The notes beneath the pieces are model-generated. The model saw only the letters and a list, made by a program, of their open reading frames with translations, made no database searches and was not told the DNA's origin. Shown here piece by piece: positions 25,333-33,294 of a DNA stretch of 64,000 nt. Positions within the stretch are counted from its first letter, which is position 1, and every line of letters starts with the position of its first letter. Source of the stretch: CAWKDG01 sp963848355 (lineage in GTDB: Bacteria > Actinomycetota > Acidimicrobiia > Acidimicrobiales > UBA8190); the NCBI GenBank assembly GCA_963848355.1, contig CAWKDG010000001.1, positions 558,001-622,000 of the forward strand, in the 5' to 3' direction. Both the position numbers and the translations under genes were made by a program.

Positions 25333-26550
25333 CTACGGTGTCGTGACGGTACCGCCCAGACGGGCGTCGGAGGACCGGGCCAGACGCCGGGCCACGAGGC
25401 CGATCCGTTCATCGGGTTGGACCACGGCGATCCGGACGTGACCGGCACCGGCCTCCCCGTAGAACTCCCCGGGACTGACGAGCATCCCCGCCACCTCGGC
25501 CAGGGCGTCGGTCAGGACCCAGGCCCCGTCGCGGCCTTCGGCCGCACCCTGCGCCACGGCCCAGGCCGGGGCCGGCACCCACAGATAGAAGGTGCCCGCC
25601 GGCACCGAGGCCTCGAGCCCGCAGGCGCCCAGGACCTCTGCCAGGTTGTCGAGGCGCCGGCGATAGCGGTGGCGTTGCGCCTCGACGTGGACGTCGTCGT
25701 CGAGGGCCACGGCGCCGGCGGCCTGGACCGGTCCCGGCACCATCAGGCCGGCGTGCTGGCGGACGGCGGACAGGAACGCCACGATCTCGCCGTCGCCGGC
25801 GTAGAAACCGACGCGGACGCCGGCCATGTTGGACCTCTTCGACAAGGAGTGGACCGCGATCACGCCGTCGGACCCGTGGTGCAGGATCGTGGGCGGCGGC
25901 CACTGCGCCCATGTGAACTCGGCGTAACACTCGTCGGAGAAGACGGGCACCCCCCGGGCGCGACCCCACGAGGCGGCCACGCCCAGATCGGAGAGGGAGC
26001 CCGTCGGGTTGGCCGGACTGTTGACCCAGAGCATGACGGCACGCGCCGCGTCCTCGTCCGAGATCCGGCTCAGGTCAAGGCCGCCGTCCGGGAGCTCCGG
26101 GACACCGACCGTCCGGCATCCGGCCAACGAGGCACTCAAGGCGTAGGTGGGGTACGCCAGCGCCGGCGCCAGGACGGTGTCGCGCTCAGGGGCACGGAGA
26201 CGCAGGAACCACGCTGTCGTGGCCACGAATTCCTTGGTTCCGACACAGGCGCCGATGTGGACCGGGTCGACATCGACGCCGAAGCGGCGGGCCATCCAGC
26301 GCGCCGCCGCCTGGCGCAGGGCGGGACTGCCGACCGACGAGGGGTACCCCCGTTCCGCTCCCGACGACGCCAGGGCCGCGACGACGGCATCCGGCGGTGG
26401 ATCGCACGGCGTGCCGATGGACAGGTCGACCATCCCCCCGTCGTGGCGCTCGGCCACCGTGGCCACGGCCGCCAGCCGGCTGTACGGATAGGGCGGCGGG
26501 ACGAAGCCGCCGCCGCCGGTGCCCCGGCCCGGGAACGCAACGCCGGTCAC
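25333..26550 (-). CDS. dapC: N-succinyl-diaminopimelate aminotransferase DapC-type
   Basis: Fold-type I class I/II aminotransferase (405 residues). Seen are VDLSIGTPCDPPP near residue 41, GYPSSVGSPALRQAAARWM, NSPANPTG (cofactor Asn), FSDECYAEFTW (Asp/Tyr to PLP), SLSKRSNMAGVRVGF (Schiff-base Lys) and RIAVVQ near the C-terminus. Class I/II alone does not fix the substrate, but its position beside dapD, dapE and dapF and the absence of any other aminotransferase support DapC. GTG at 26548-26550 overlaps the hflX stop as GTGA. Confidence 0.88.
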   Translation of the reverse strand: MTGVAFPGRGTGGGGFVPPPYPYSRLAAVATVAERHDGGMVDLSIGTPCDPPPDAVVAALASSGAERGYPSSVGSPALRQAAARWMARRFGVDVDPVHIGACVGTKEFVATTAWFLRLRAPERDTVLAPALAYPTYALSASLAGCRTVGVPELPDGGLDLSRISDEDAARAVMLWVNSPANPTGSLSDLGVAASWGRARGVPVFSDECYAEFTWAQWPPPTILHHGSDGVIAVHSLSKRSNMAGVRVGFYAGDGEIVAFLSAVRQHAGLMVPGPVQAAGAVALDDDVHVEAQRHRYRRRLDNLAEVLGACGLEASVPAGTFYLWVPAPAWAVAQGAAEGRDGAWVLTDALAEVAGMLVSPGEFYGEAGAGHVRIAVVQPDERIGLVARRLARSSDARLGGTVTTP

Positions 26551-27806
26551 GACGCCAGGAACTGACGGAAGCGGGCGCGACCGGCCTCGTCGAGAACGAC
26601 GTGGACCAGCGTCGCACCTTCGCCGTGGGCCTCGTCGACCACTTCTCCTTCGCGGTGCACGGCGGCCAGGACGTCCCCGCGTTCGAAGGGGACGAGGAGC
26701 TCGACGACGCGGTCGGCCACGCGCAGTTGCGCGCCGAGGGCCTGGAGGAGATCCTCGGTGCCGTCGCCCGTCCGGGCCGAGACGACGACGGCGCCGGGAT
26801 GGTCCTCGGCCACCCGGATGGCGCGGCGACTGCGGTCGGCCTTGTTCACCACCAGGAGCTCGGGGACGTCCTGCGCACCGATCTCCTCGAGGACGAGGCG
26901 CACGGCGTCGATCTGCGCCTCGGGCTCGGGGGCCGACCCGTCCACGACATGGAGGAGGAGCTCCGCCTGGCGGACCTCGTCGAGGGTGGAACGGAACGCC
27001 TCGACCAGTTGGTGGGGCAGCTTGCGGACGAACCCCACCGTGTCGGAGACGAGAACGGTCTCACCGCCGGGCAGGGCCAGCCGGCGCGTCCGGGGATCGA
27101 GTGTCGAGAAGGGGCGGCTCTCGACGAGCACACCGGCGTCGGTCAGGCGATTGAGCAGGGTCGACTTGCCCGCGTTCGTGTAACCGACCAGGGACACCGA
27201 GCGGTGCCGGCCCCTGACCCGGGACCGTCGCTGGGTTCGCCGGGTGGCCGAGACGTGGCGGAGATCGACCTCGAGGCGGGCCATGCGCTGCAGCAAGCGG
27301 CGCCGGTCGACCTCGAGCTGGGTCTCGCCCGGTCCCCGGGTGCCGATCCCCCCGGCCTGTTGGGAGAACTCGCGGCCGCGACCGCGCAGACGCGGCAGGC
27401 GGTAGCGCAGAAGGGCCAATTCCACCTGGGCCTTGCCCTCCTGGCTGCGGGCGTTCTGGGCGAAGATGTCGAGGATCACAGCCGTCCGGTCGATGGCCGT
27501 CCGGCCCAGGATCTTCTCGAGATTGCGCTGCTGGGCCGGCGAGAGCTCGTCGTCGAAGACGACGGTGTCGGAATCGACCGTCTCCGACAGCTCGTGCAGT
27601 TCCTGGGCTTTGCCCCGGCCCACGTAGGTGGCCGGGTCGGGGTGGTCCCGGCGTTGGACGACCCGCCCCACGACGTCGGCGCCCGCCGTCCCCACCAGCA
27701 GCGCCAGTTCGTCGAGGTCGGCCTCGACCGCCTCCATCGTCATCCATGGGAACACCACCCCGACGAGCACGATGCGCTCACGAAAGGTGCGTTCGATGAG
27801 CGTCAC
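26547..27806 (-). CDS. hflX: Ribosome-associated GTPase HflX
   Basis: GTPase that binds 50S subunits and rescues or splits stalled ribosomes (419 residues). The HflX N-domain has ATYVGRGKAQEL and VVFDDELSPAQQRNLE, followed by the family signature GGIGTRGPGETQLEVDRRRL; the G domain has G1 GYTNAGKSTLLN, G2 FSTLDPRTR, G3 DTVGFVRKLPHQLVEAF, and NKAD (G4). GTG at 27804-27806 overlaps the dapF stop as GTGA. A longer frame upstream lies over dapF and is not used. The dapF-hflX pairing is standard in actinomycetes. Confidence 0.95.
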   Translation of the reverse strand: MTLIERTFRERIVLVGVVFPWMTMEAVEADLDELALLVGTAGADVVGRVVQRRDHPDPATYVGRGKAQELHELSETVDSDTVVFDDELSPAQQRNLEKILGRTAIDRTAVILDIFAQNARSQEGKAQVELALLRYRLPRLRGRGREFSQQAGGIGTRGPGETQLEVDRRRLLQRMARLEVDLRHVSATRRTQRRSRVRGRHRSVSLVGYTNAGKSTLLNRLTDAGVLVESRPFSTLDPRTRRLALPGGETVLVSDTVGFVRKLPHQLVEAFRSTLDEVRQAELLLHVVDGSAPEPEAQIDAVRLVLEEIGAQDVPELLVVNKADRSRRAIRVAEDHPGAVVVSARTGDGTEDLLQALGAQLRVADRVVELLVPFERGDVLAAVHREGEVVDEAHGEGATLVHVVLDEAGRARFRQFLAS

Positions 27807-28741
27807 AGGCCGCCCACCACCGAGTTCTGGTCCACGTTGTCGTAGGCCAGAGCCATCTCGTCGTCGTACGACGCGGCCAGCTCGGCCAGGACGGCGGCGT
27901 CCACGGCCACCTCGGCCACCTTCTGAGTGGTGCCGGCCAGGAAGATGTCGTCGGACCGCACCTCGACCTGGAGGGTCCCTCCGGGGCTGTGGACGAGAAC
28001 GCGAGACCCGACCAGGCCCCAGCCGTGGGCCGCCGCCGCCGCCGCGCAGGCACCGGTGCCACAGGCCAGAGTCTCGCCCACCCCGCGCTCCCAGACCCGC
28101 ATGGTGAGGGTGTCGGACTCGGTGCCCGGCCAGACGAATTCGACGTTGGCCCCGCCCGCGATCGCATGCTCGAGGGGCGCCCCCACGGCCACCACGGTGG
28201 CTGTCTCGACCGGGGTTCCGAACAGCACGATGTGGGGGTTGCCCATGTCGACGGTGCGGGCGAAACGGATGGACGGTGCGATCTCCTGCGGGAGGTCGCC
28301 CTCGTCGAGCTCGGGGCCGAGGGTGGCGCGCCCCATGTCGACGCTGGCGAATCCCAGACCGGGTCGCTCGTCGGCGCGGTAGACCACGGTGCGGGGACCG
28401 CCCGCCGTCGCCACCGACACCGACCCGGGCGCCACCCACCCGGCGTCGACGGCCGCCTGGACGAGACAGCGGATGCCGTTGCCGCTCATCTCGGCGCCCC
28501 CTCCGTCGGCGTTGCGGAGGTCCATCGTCAACGCCGACCCGTGGCGCCCGCGCATGACGCGCAGAAGCCCATCGGCCCCGATGCCGCGATGGCGGTCACA
28601 GAGAAGGCGCACCTCGGCCGGCGAGAGCGGCCGGTGATCGTCGGCGTCGAGCAGCACGAGGAAGTCGTTCCCGGCACCGTGGTGCTTCGTGAGGCGCAAC
28701 TGCCCCGCGCTCACACCGTCCCCGTCCGACTCCGTCCCCAT
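27803..28741 (-). CDS. dapF: Diaminopimelate epimerase DapF
   Basis: Cofactor-independent epimerase making meso-diaminopimelate from the LL form (312 residues). Both catalytic cysteines are visible: GNGIRCLVQA and ETLACGTGACAAAA; the N-terminal LTKHHGAGNDFLVL and NPHIVLFG are also typical. The C-terminus carries about 25 extra residues beyond the usual end (LAASYDDEMALAYDNVDQNSVVGGL), acidic and of unknown role. ATG at 28739-28741 lies five bases after the miaA stop, with GGGAG upstream. The frame to 28867 reads over miaA and is rejected. Confidence 0.95.
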   Translation of the reverse strand: MGTESDGDGVSAGQLRLTKHHGAGNDFLVLLDADDHRPLSPAEVRLLCDRHRGIGADGLLRVMRGRHGSALTMDLRNADGGGAEMSGNGIRCLVQAAVDAGWVAPGSVSVATAGGPRTVVYRADERPGLGFASVDMGRATLGPELDEGDLPQEIAPSIRFARTVDMGNPHIVLFGTPVETATVVAVGAPLEHAIAGGANVEFVWPGTESDTLTMRVWERGVGETLACGTGACAAAAAAHGWGLVGSRVLVHSPGGTLQVEVRSDDIFLAGTTQKVAEVAVDAAVLAELAASYDDEMALAYDNVDQNSVVGGL

Positions 28742-28745
28742 GGCG

Positions 28746-29714
28746 TCATTCTCCCACCACGGCGGCCGAACCGGTGTTGGCTCCCCGCCCTGCTCCGGCG
28801 TCCCACACCGCGAGGAGTTCGGCCAGCGGGTCACCGTCGGGATCGAGCCAGAGGATGCGCGGGTCACGCTTGAACCACGCCCACTGGCGGCGGGCGAAGG
28901 TGCGTGTCCGGGCGACGGCCTGCGTCACCGCCTCGTCGAGCGGGACCCCGTCCTCGACGTGGGCCAGCAGCTCGCGGTACCCGAGGGCCTGGCGCGCTGT
29001 CCGGGACAGCCCACCGGGACGCTCGGCCAGGGCCCGGACCTCGTCGAGGAGTCCGGCGTCGAGAAGCGTACGGAAGCGACGCTCGATGAGGACGTCGTGC
29101 CGGGCCGGCTCGAAACGGATACCCACCAGGACCACCGGAGTGGGTGGATAGACACCCAGCCCGGGACCAAAGGAGGAGAAGGGACGCCCCGACCCGAGCG
29201 TGACTTCGAGGGCCCGGACCACGCGCCGACGATTGCCCGGTTCGATGCGGGTGACGGCCGGCGGATCGAGCTCGGCCAGCCGGGTGCGCAGCGCCTCCAC
29301 TCCGCCGGGACGGTCGGCTTCGTCGTCCAGGACGGCGGCGATCCCGGGCCAGCGGCCGGGAAGCTCGAGGTCGTCGACGACGGCCCGGAGGTAGAGACCG
29401 GTGCCCCCGACGAGGAGAGGGCGGCGGCGGCGTCGACCGATCTCGGTCAGGACCTGGCGCGCCTCGTCCTGGAACCGGCGGACGCTGAACTCCTCGTCGG
29501 GATCGACCAGGTCGAGCAGGTGGTACCGCACCTCTTCTCGGTCGGCCGGCGACGGCTTGGCCGTGCCGATGTCCATCCCGCGGTAGACGCCCATGGAGTC
29601 GACCGAGACGAGCTCGGCCTCGGGTCGGCGGCGGGCAAGCGCCAGGGCCAGAGCCGACTTGCCCGACGCCGTCGGTCCCACCAGGGCCACGGGTGCCGGA
29701 TACGCCACCTCCAC
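28746..29714 (-). CDS. miaA: tRNA dimethylallyltransferase MiaA
   Basis: Prenylates A37 of UNN-reading tRNAs (322 residues). P-loop VGPTASGKSALA; DSMGVYRGMDIGTAKPS (catalytic Asp/Thr region); LVDPDEEFSV; LVGGTGLYLRAV; and the C-terminal GYRELLAHVEDG and RTFARRQWAWFKRDPRILWLD. GTG at 29712-29714 follows the miaB stop directly, without a spacer base. MiaB then methylthiolates the same base, so the pair acts in sequence on one nucleotide. Confidence 0.96.
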   Translation of the reverse strand: MEVAYPAPVALVGPTASGKSALALALARRRPEAELVSVDSMGVYRGMDIGTAKPSPADREEVRYHLLDLVDPDEEFSVRRFQDEARQVLTEIGRRRRRPLLVGGTGLYLRAVVDDLELPGRWPGIAAVLDDEADRPGGVEALRTRLAELDPPAVTRIEPGNRRRVVRALEVTLGSGRPFSSFGPGLGVYPPTPVVLVGIRFEPARHDVLIERRFRTLLDAGLLDEVRALAERPGGLSRTARQALGYRELLAHVEDGVPLDEAVTQAVARTRTFARRQWAWFKRDPRILWLDPDGDPLAELLAVWDAGAGRGANTGSAAVVGE

Positions 29715-31103
29715 CTACCGCACGGAGACGGGAATGCGCCGCGGCGTGGACGGACCGGCGATGACGTCGACCAAGACACCCCGCAGATGGTGGGGGGCGG
29801 CGCTCGTGACCGCCACCCGGGCGTAGGCACCGGCCTCGGGGGCGGGACCGTCGGGGACGAAGTGGACCAGCTTGTTCTGGCGTGTCCGCCCGGTCACGAC
29901 GGCCGGGTCACGCTTGCTCGGGCCTTCGACCATGACCTCCTCGACGGCGCCGACACGCGCCTCGTGCTTGGCCAGCGCCGACCGTTCGACCACCACCCGC
30001 AAGCGCTCGAAGCGTTCGGCGATGACGTCGTCGGGAACGAACTGTGCGGTCATCGCCGCCGCCCGCGTGCCCGGTCGGGGCGAGAAGATGAAGGTGTAGG
30101 CGCTGTCGTAGGCGGCGGTGGCGGCCACCTCCAACGTCCTCGTGAAGTCGTCCTCCGTCTCGCCGGGGAAGCCGACGATGATGTCGGTGGTGACGGCCAG
30201 ATCGTCGATGTCGGCGCGGGCGGCCGCCAATCGCTCGAGGTAGCGCTCAGCCGTGTACCCGCGGCGCATGGCGGCCAGGATGCGGTTGCTCCCTGACTGC
30301 AGGGGCAGGTGCAGGTGCTCGCACACGGCCGGCGTCTGCGCCATGGCGGCGATGGTGTCGGGGCGGAGGTCCTTCGGGTGCGGGCTCGTGTACCGGACGC
30401 GGCGGATGCCGTCGACGGTCCCCACGGCCCGGAGGAGCTCGGCGAACAGCGGGCGGCGTCCTGTGAGGTCGCGGCCGTAGGAGTTCACGTTCTGACCGAG
30501 CAGCGTCACCTCGGTCACCCCCCGGGCGGCCAGCGCCCGCACCTCGTCGACCAACGCATCGAAGGGCCGACTCACCTCGGGCCCGCGCACCCGGGGGACG
30601 ATGCAGAAGGCACACGAATTGTCACACCCCATCTGGATCGTCACCCACGCCAGGTAGGGCACCTCGCGGACGGCAGTCAGAGCCGACCCGTGGGCCGAGT
30701 CACCCTCGGGATCGGGCGCGTCGAGGACCTCCACCACGGGACCGTCGGTGGCCGCCCGGCGCAGGAGCACGGGGGCACGCGCCAGGTTGTGCGTGCCGAA
30801 GACGACATCGACGTGTCCGGCCCGTCGTCGCACGTTCTCTCGGTCCTTCTGGGCCAGACACCCGCCGACGGCGATCTGCATACCCGGCCGGCGCTCCTGG
30901 AGGCTCTTCAGCCAACCCAGGTGCCCGTAGAGCTTGTTGTCGGCATTCTCCCGGATACAGCACGTGTTGAGGACGACCACGTCGGCCGTCTCGGCGTCGT
31001 CTGTGGGTTCCAGACCGTCGGCCACGAGCAGCCCGGCCAGGCGCTCCGAGTCGTGTTCGTTCATCTGGCACCCGAAGGTGCGGATGTGGAACGTCCGGGC
31101 CAT
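29715..31103 (-). CDS. miaB: tRNA-2-methylthio-N6-dimethylallyladenosine synthase MiaB
   Basis: Radical-SAM methylthiotransferase acting on the product of MiaA (462 residues). The N-terminal MTTase domain has three cluster cysteines (FGCQMNEHDSE, NTCCIREN, GGCLAQK); the radical-SAM motif is CDNSCAFCIVPRVRG; then QNVNSYG and FSPRPGT; a C-terminal TRAM domain carries GRTRQNKLVHF. ATG at 31101-31103 starts six bases after a TACACT -10 (31110-31115), so this mRNA is probably leaderless. A longer upstream frame reads over thrB. Confidence 0.96.
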   Translation of the reverse strand: MARTFHIRTFGCQMNEHDSERLAGLLVADGLEPTDDAETADVVVLNTCCIRENADNKLYGHLGWLKSLQERRPGMQIAVGGCLAQKDRENVRRRAGHVDVVFGTHNLARAPVLLRRAATDGPVVEVLDAPDPEGDSAHGSALTAVREVPYLAWVTIQMGCDNSCAFCIVPRVRGPEVSRPFDALVDEVRALAARGVTEVTLLGQNVNSYGRDLTGRRPLFAELLRAVGTVDGIRRVRYTSPHPKDLRPDTIAAMAQTPAVCEHLHLPLQSGSNRILAAMRRGYTAERYLERLAAARADIDDLAVTTDIIVGFPGETEDDFTRTLEVAATAAYDSAYTFIFSPRPGTRAAAMTAQFVPDDVIAERFERLRVVVERSALAKHEARVGAVEEVMVEGPSKRDPAVVTGRTRQNKLVHFVPDGPAPEAGAYARVAVTSAAPHHLRGVLVDVIAGPSTPRRIPVSVR

Positions 31104-31138
31104 CGCCCCAGTGTACGAGGCGGTCCGACGCTCCCCCG

Positions 31139-32029
31139 TCAGGGGCGCAGGGAGTGACCGATGTCGAAGAGCCCCGAATCGCCGCCGTCGACCACGAGGC
31201 CCTCGAGATCGGGCCGTAGCAGCATGGCCCGTCCGGCGACGCCGATCTCGGCCATGGCCGCCTGGGCCTTCGTCCGCACCGACTCCCCGTCGGCGCCGTC
31301 GCAGATGCCGAGGAGGGTGGGGCCGGCGCCCGACCAGCACGACGCCAGGGCACCGTCGGTCACGAGACGCGCCAGGAGCTGGGGGGCCTCGGGAAACAGA
31401 GGACTGCGGTAGTCCTGGTGCAACCGATCCTCAGTGGCCTCCCGGATGAGCAGGGATCGATCGGCCAGTCCGGCCAGGAGAAGCGAGAGACGACCGAGGT
31501 TGAAAGTGGCGTCGGTCCTCGCCACCTGCTGGGGCAACGCCTGGCGGGCTCTCGAGGTGGCCAGCGACCGCTCGGGGACGACGGCCACGAAGACGAGCCC
31601 GATGTCGAGCGGCATGCGCACGGCGCGCACGGCACCCTTCACCGACGTGGCCGCCACCAGTCCTCCGACGACCGATGCCGCCGCGTTCTCCGCATGGCCG
31701 TCGACGCGCGCCGCCACACCGAGCGGATCGCGCGCGCCGGCGGCGGCGGCGGCGGCCACGGCCAGGGCGGCCGAGGAGCCGAGGCCACGGGCCACGGGGA
31801 TGTCGGAGCGCACGGTGATGGACAGGCGGTCGTGGCCGGCCACGTCGATGGCCACGCTGGCCGCCAGGTGGGTGGCGTCGGCGGCCAGGTCCGATCCCTC
31901 GCCCGTGGCCCGGACGGTCAGGCGGGCGGCCGGCTCCACCTCGACCTCGACGTAGAGGTCGAGGGCCAGTGCGAGGACGTCGAACCCAGGGCCCAGGTTG
32001 GCCGATGAGGCAGGGACCCGGGCGCGCAC
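31139..32029 (-). CDS. thrB: Homoserine kinase ThrB
   Basis: GHMP-family kinase phosphorylating homoserine for threonine synthesis (296 residues). It begins RARVPASSANLGPGFDVLALAL (GHMP motif 1), has IPVARGLGSSAALAVAAAAAAG (motif 2, ATP binding) and SCWSGAGPTLLGICDG (motif 3). It stands apart from thrA and thrC, which are not in the window. GTG at 32027-32029 lies six bases after a TACCCT -10 (32036-32041), so it probably has its own leaderless transcript between dacA and miaB. Confidence 0.93.
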   Translation of the reverse strand: MRARVPASSANLGPGFDVLALALDLYVEVEVEPAARLTVRATGEGSDLAADATHLAASVAIDVAGHDRLSITVRSDIPVARGLGSSAALAVAAAAAAGARDPLGVAARVDGHAENAAASVVGGLVAATSVKGAVRAVRMPLDIGLVFVAVVPERSLATSRARQALPQQVARTDATFNLGRLSLLLAGLADRSLLIREATEDRLHQDYRSPLFPEAPQLLARLVTDGALASCWSGAGPTLLGICDGADGESVRTKAQAAMAEIGVAGRAMLLRPDLEGLVVDGGDSGLFDIGHSLRP

Positions 32030-32056
32030 GCCGTCAGGGTAGTCAAGATGCGGCGT

Positions 32057-33289
32057 TCACCGTCGTTTCAGCTTCCATGTGAGCGGTGGCGGCGTGACGA
32101 CGGCTGTCGTGCGCACGGGCACCGCCGCGTGCTCGGCCCCGTCCGAGATGACGAGGGTGCCGGCCAGCGACCCCGCCCGTGCCCCGATCTTCACGGGGAC
32201 CGGGGTGAAGGCCATATGGACGACGTCGCCCGGCCACTCGAGGAGGGTCACCGCCCGCGTGGTGTCGGCGGGGACACCGTCGTCGTGCCACGCCGTGCCC
32301 ACGGTGGCGGCCCGGACGTGGCGGGCCACGACCGCGCTCTCGCGCAGGTCAGTGCCCACGGCGTCGACGAGGGTGACATCGGCCGTGTTGGCCGTGTCGA
32401 GCGGGATGAGACCCGGTTGGCCCGTCACCGCCGCCATGACGAGAACCTTGCGGCCGGCCACCATCCGATCGGCGGCGATGACGAGACAGCCCATGGCGGC
32501 CTGGGTGAAGCCCGACTTCACCCCGACGATCCCGTCGCTGCCGATGGAGGACACGTAGTTGGGGATCTCACCGGCGATGGGAAGGGTGATGCTGGTCTGC
32601 GAGACCACGGCGGCGAACGTCGGCATGGCCATGGCCCGTACCGCCACCCGTAGCTGGTCGCCGGCGCTGCTCACCGACTGGGCGCTCAGTCCGTTGGCGT
32701 CGGCGTAGTGCGTCTGGTGCATCCCGAGGGTCACGGCCATGGCGTTCATGCGGGCGACGAAGGCGGCGACACTACCGGCGTCCCACTGGGCGAGGACGTC
32801 GGCGAAATTGTTGGCCGAGTGGACGAGCAGACCGTTGAGGAGCTGGCGCTCGGTCAGGACCTCTCCCGCCTGCACCGGGACAGACGTGGCGCCGTCGTCC
32901 TCGTCGGCGGCCGCCTCGTTCTGGTCGTCGGCGTCCATGGACACGCCCGGTCCCTGGGCCGTGGGCGACAGAGGGTGGTCGCGCAGGATCAGGTAGGCCG
33001 TCATGATCTTGGTCAGGCTGGCGATGGGCACGGGCGTCTCGGGCCCCGACTGCATGATCAGGCCCCGCCCCGGTACGGCCACCGCGCCCTCTCCCGTCGT
33101 GGGCCACGGCAGCTTCGGGGGATCCCCGGGCAGGACGGCCGCGGTGGTGGCGATGTCGGGGTGGACGACCGGGAGCGGCACGGCCCGGGTCACCTGCAGG
33201 GCGACGAGCACGATCACCAGACTGGCCACCACCCCCCAGCGCAGGCGGCGGGACTTGGGAACGCCGTGTCGACCCCGGCGGAGGGCCAC
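32057..33289 (-). CDS. D-alanyl-D-alanine carboxypeptidase (DacA/PBP5 family)
   Basis: Serine peptidase S11 that removes the terminal D-Ala of stem peptides (410 residues). One N-terminal membrane segment (WGVVASLVIVLVALQV, about 18-34) anchors it outside the cell. Active-site motifs are PIASLTKIMTAYL (SxxK), VHSANNFADVLA (SxN) and GVKSGFTQAAMGC (KSG). An acidic insertion (SMDADDQNEAAADEDDGATS) lies between SxxK and SxN. GTG at 33287-33289 follows the ftsK stop by five bases. No C-terminal amphipathic anchor is seen. Confidence 0.92.
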   Translation of the reverse strand: MALRRGRHGVPKSRRLRWGVVASLVIVLVALQVTRAVPLPVVHPDIATTAAVLPGDPPKLPWPTTGEGAVAVPGRGLIMQSGPETPVPIASLTKIMTAYLILRDHPLSPTAQGPGVSMDADDQNEAAADEDDGATSVPVQAGEVLTERQLLNGLLVHSANNFADVLAQWDAGSVAAFVARMNAMAVTLGMHQTHYADANGLSAQSVSSAGDQLRVAVRAMAMPTFAAVVSQTSITLPIAGEIPNYVSSIGSDGIVGVKSGFTQAAMGCLVIAADRMVAGRKVLVMAAVTGQPGLIPLDTANTADVTLVDAVGTDLRESAVVARHVRAATVGTAWHDDGVPADTTRAVTLLEWPGDVVHMAFTPVPVKIGARAGSLAGTLVISDGAEHAAVPVRTTAVVTPPPLTWKLKRR

Positions 33290-33294
33290 TGCGC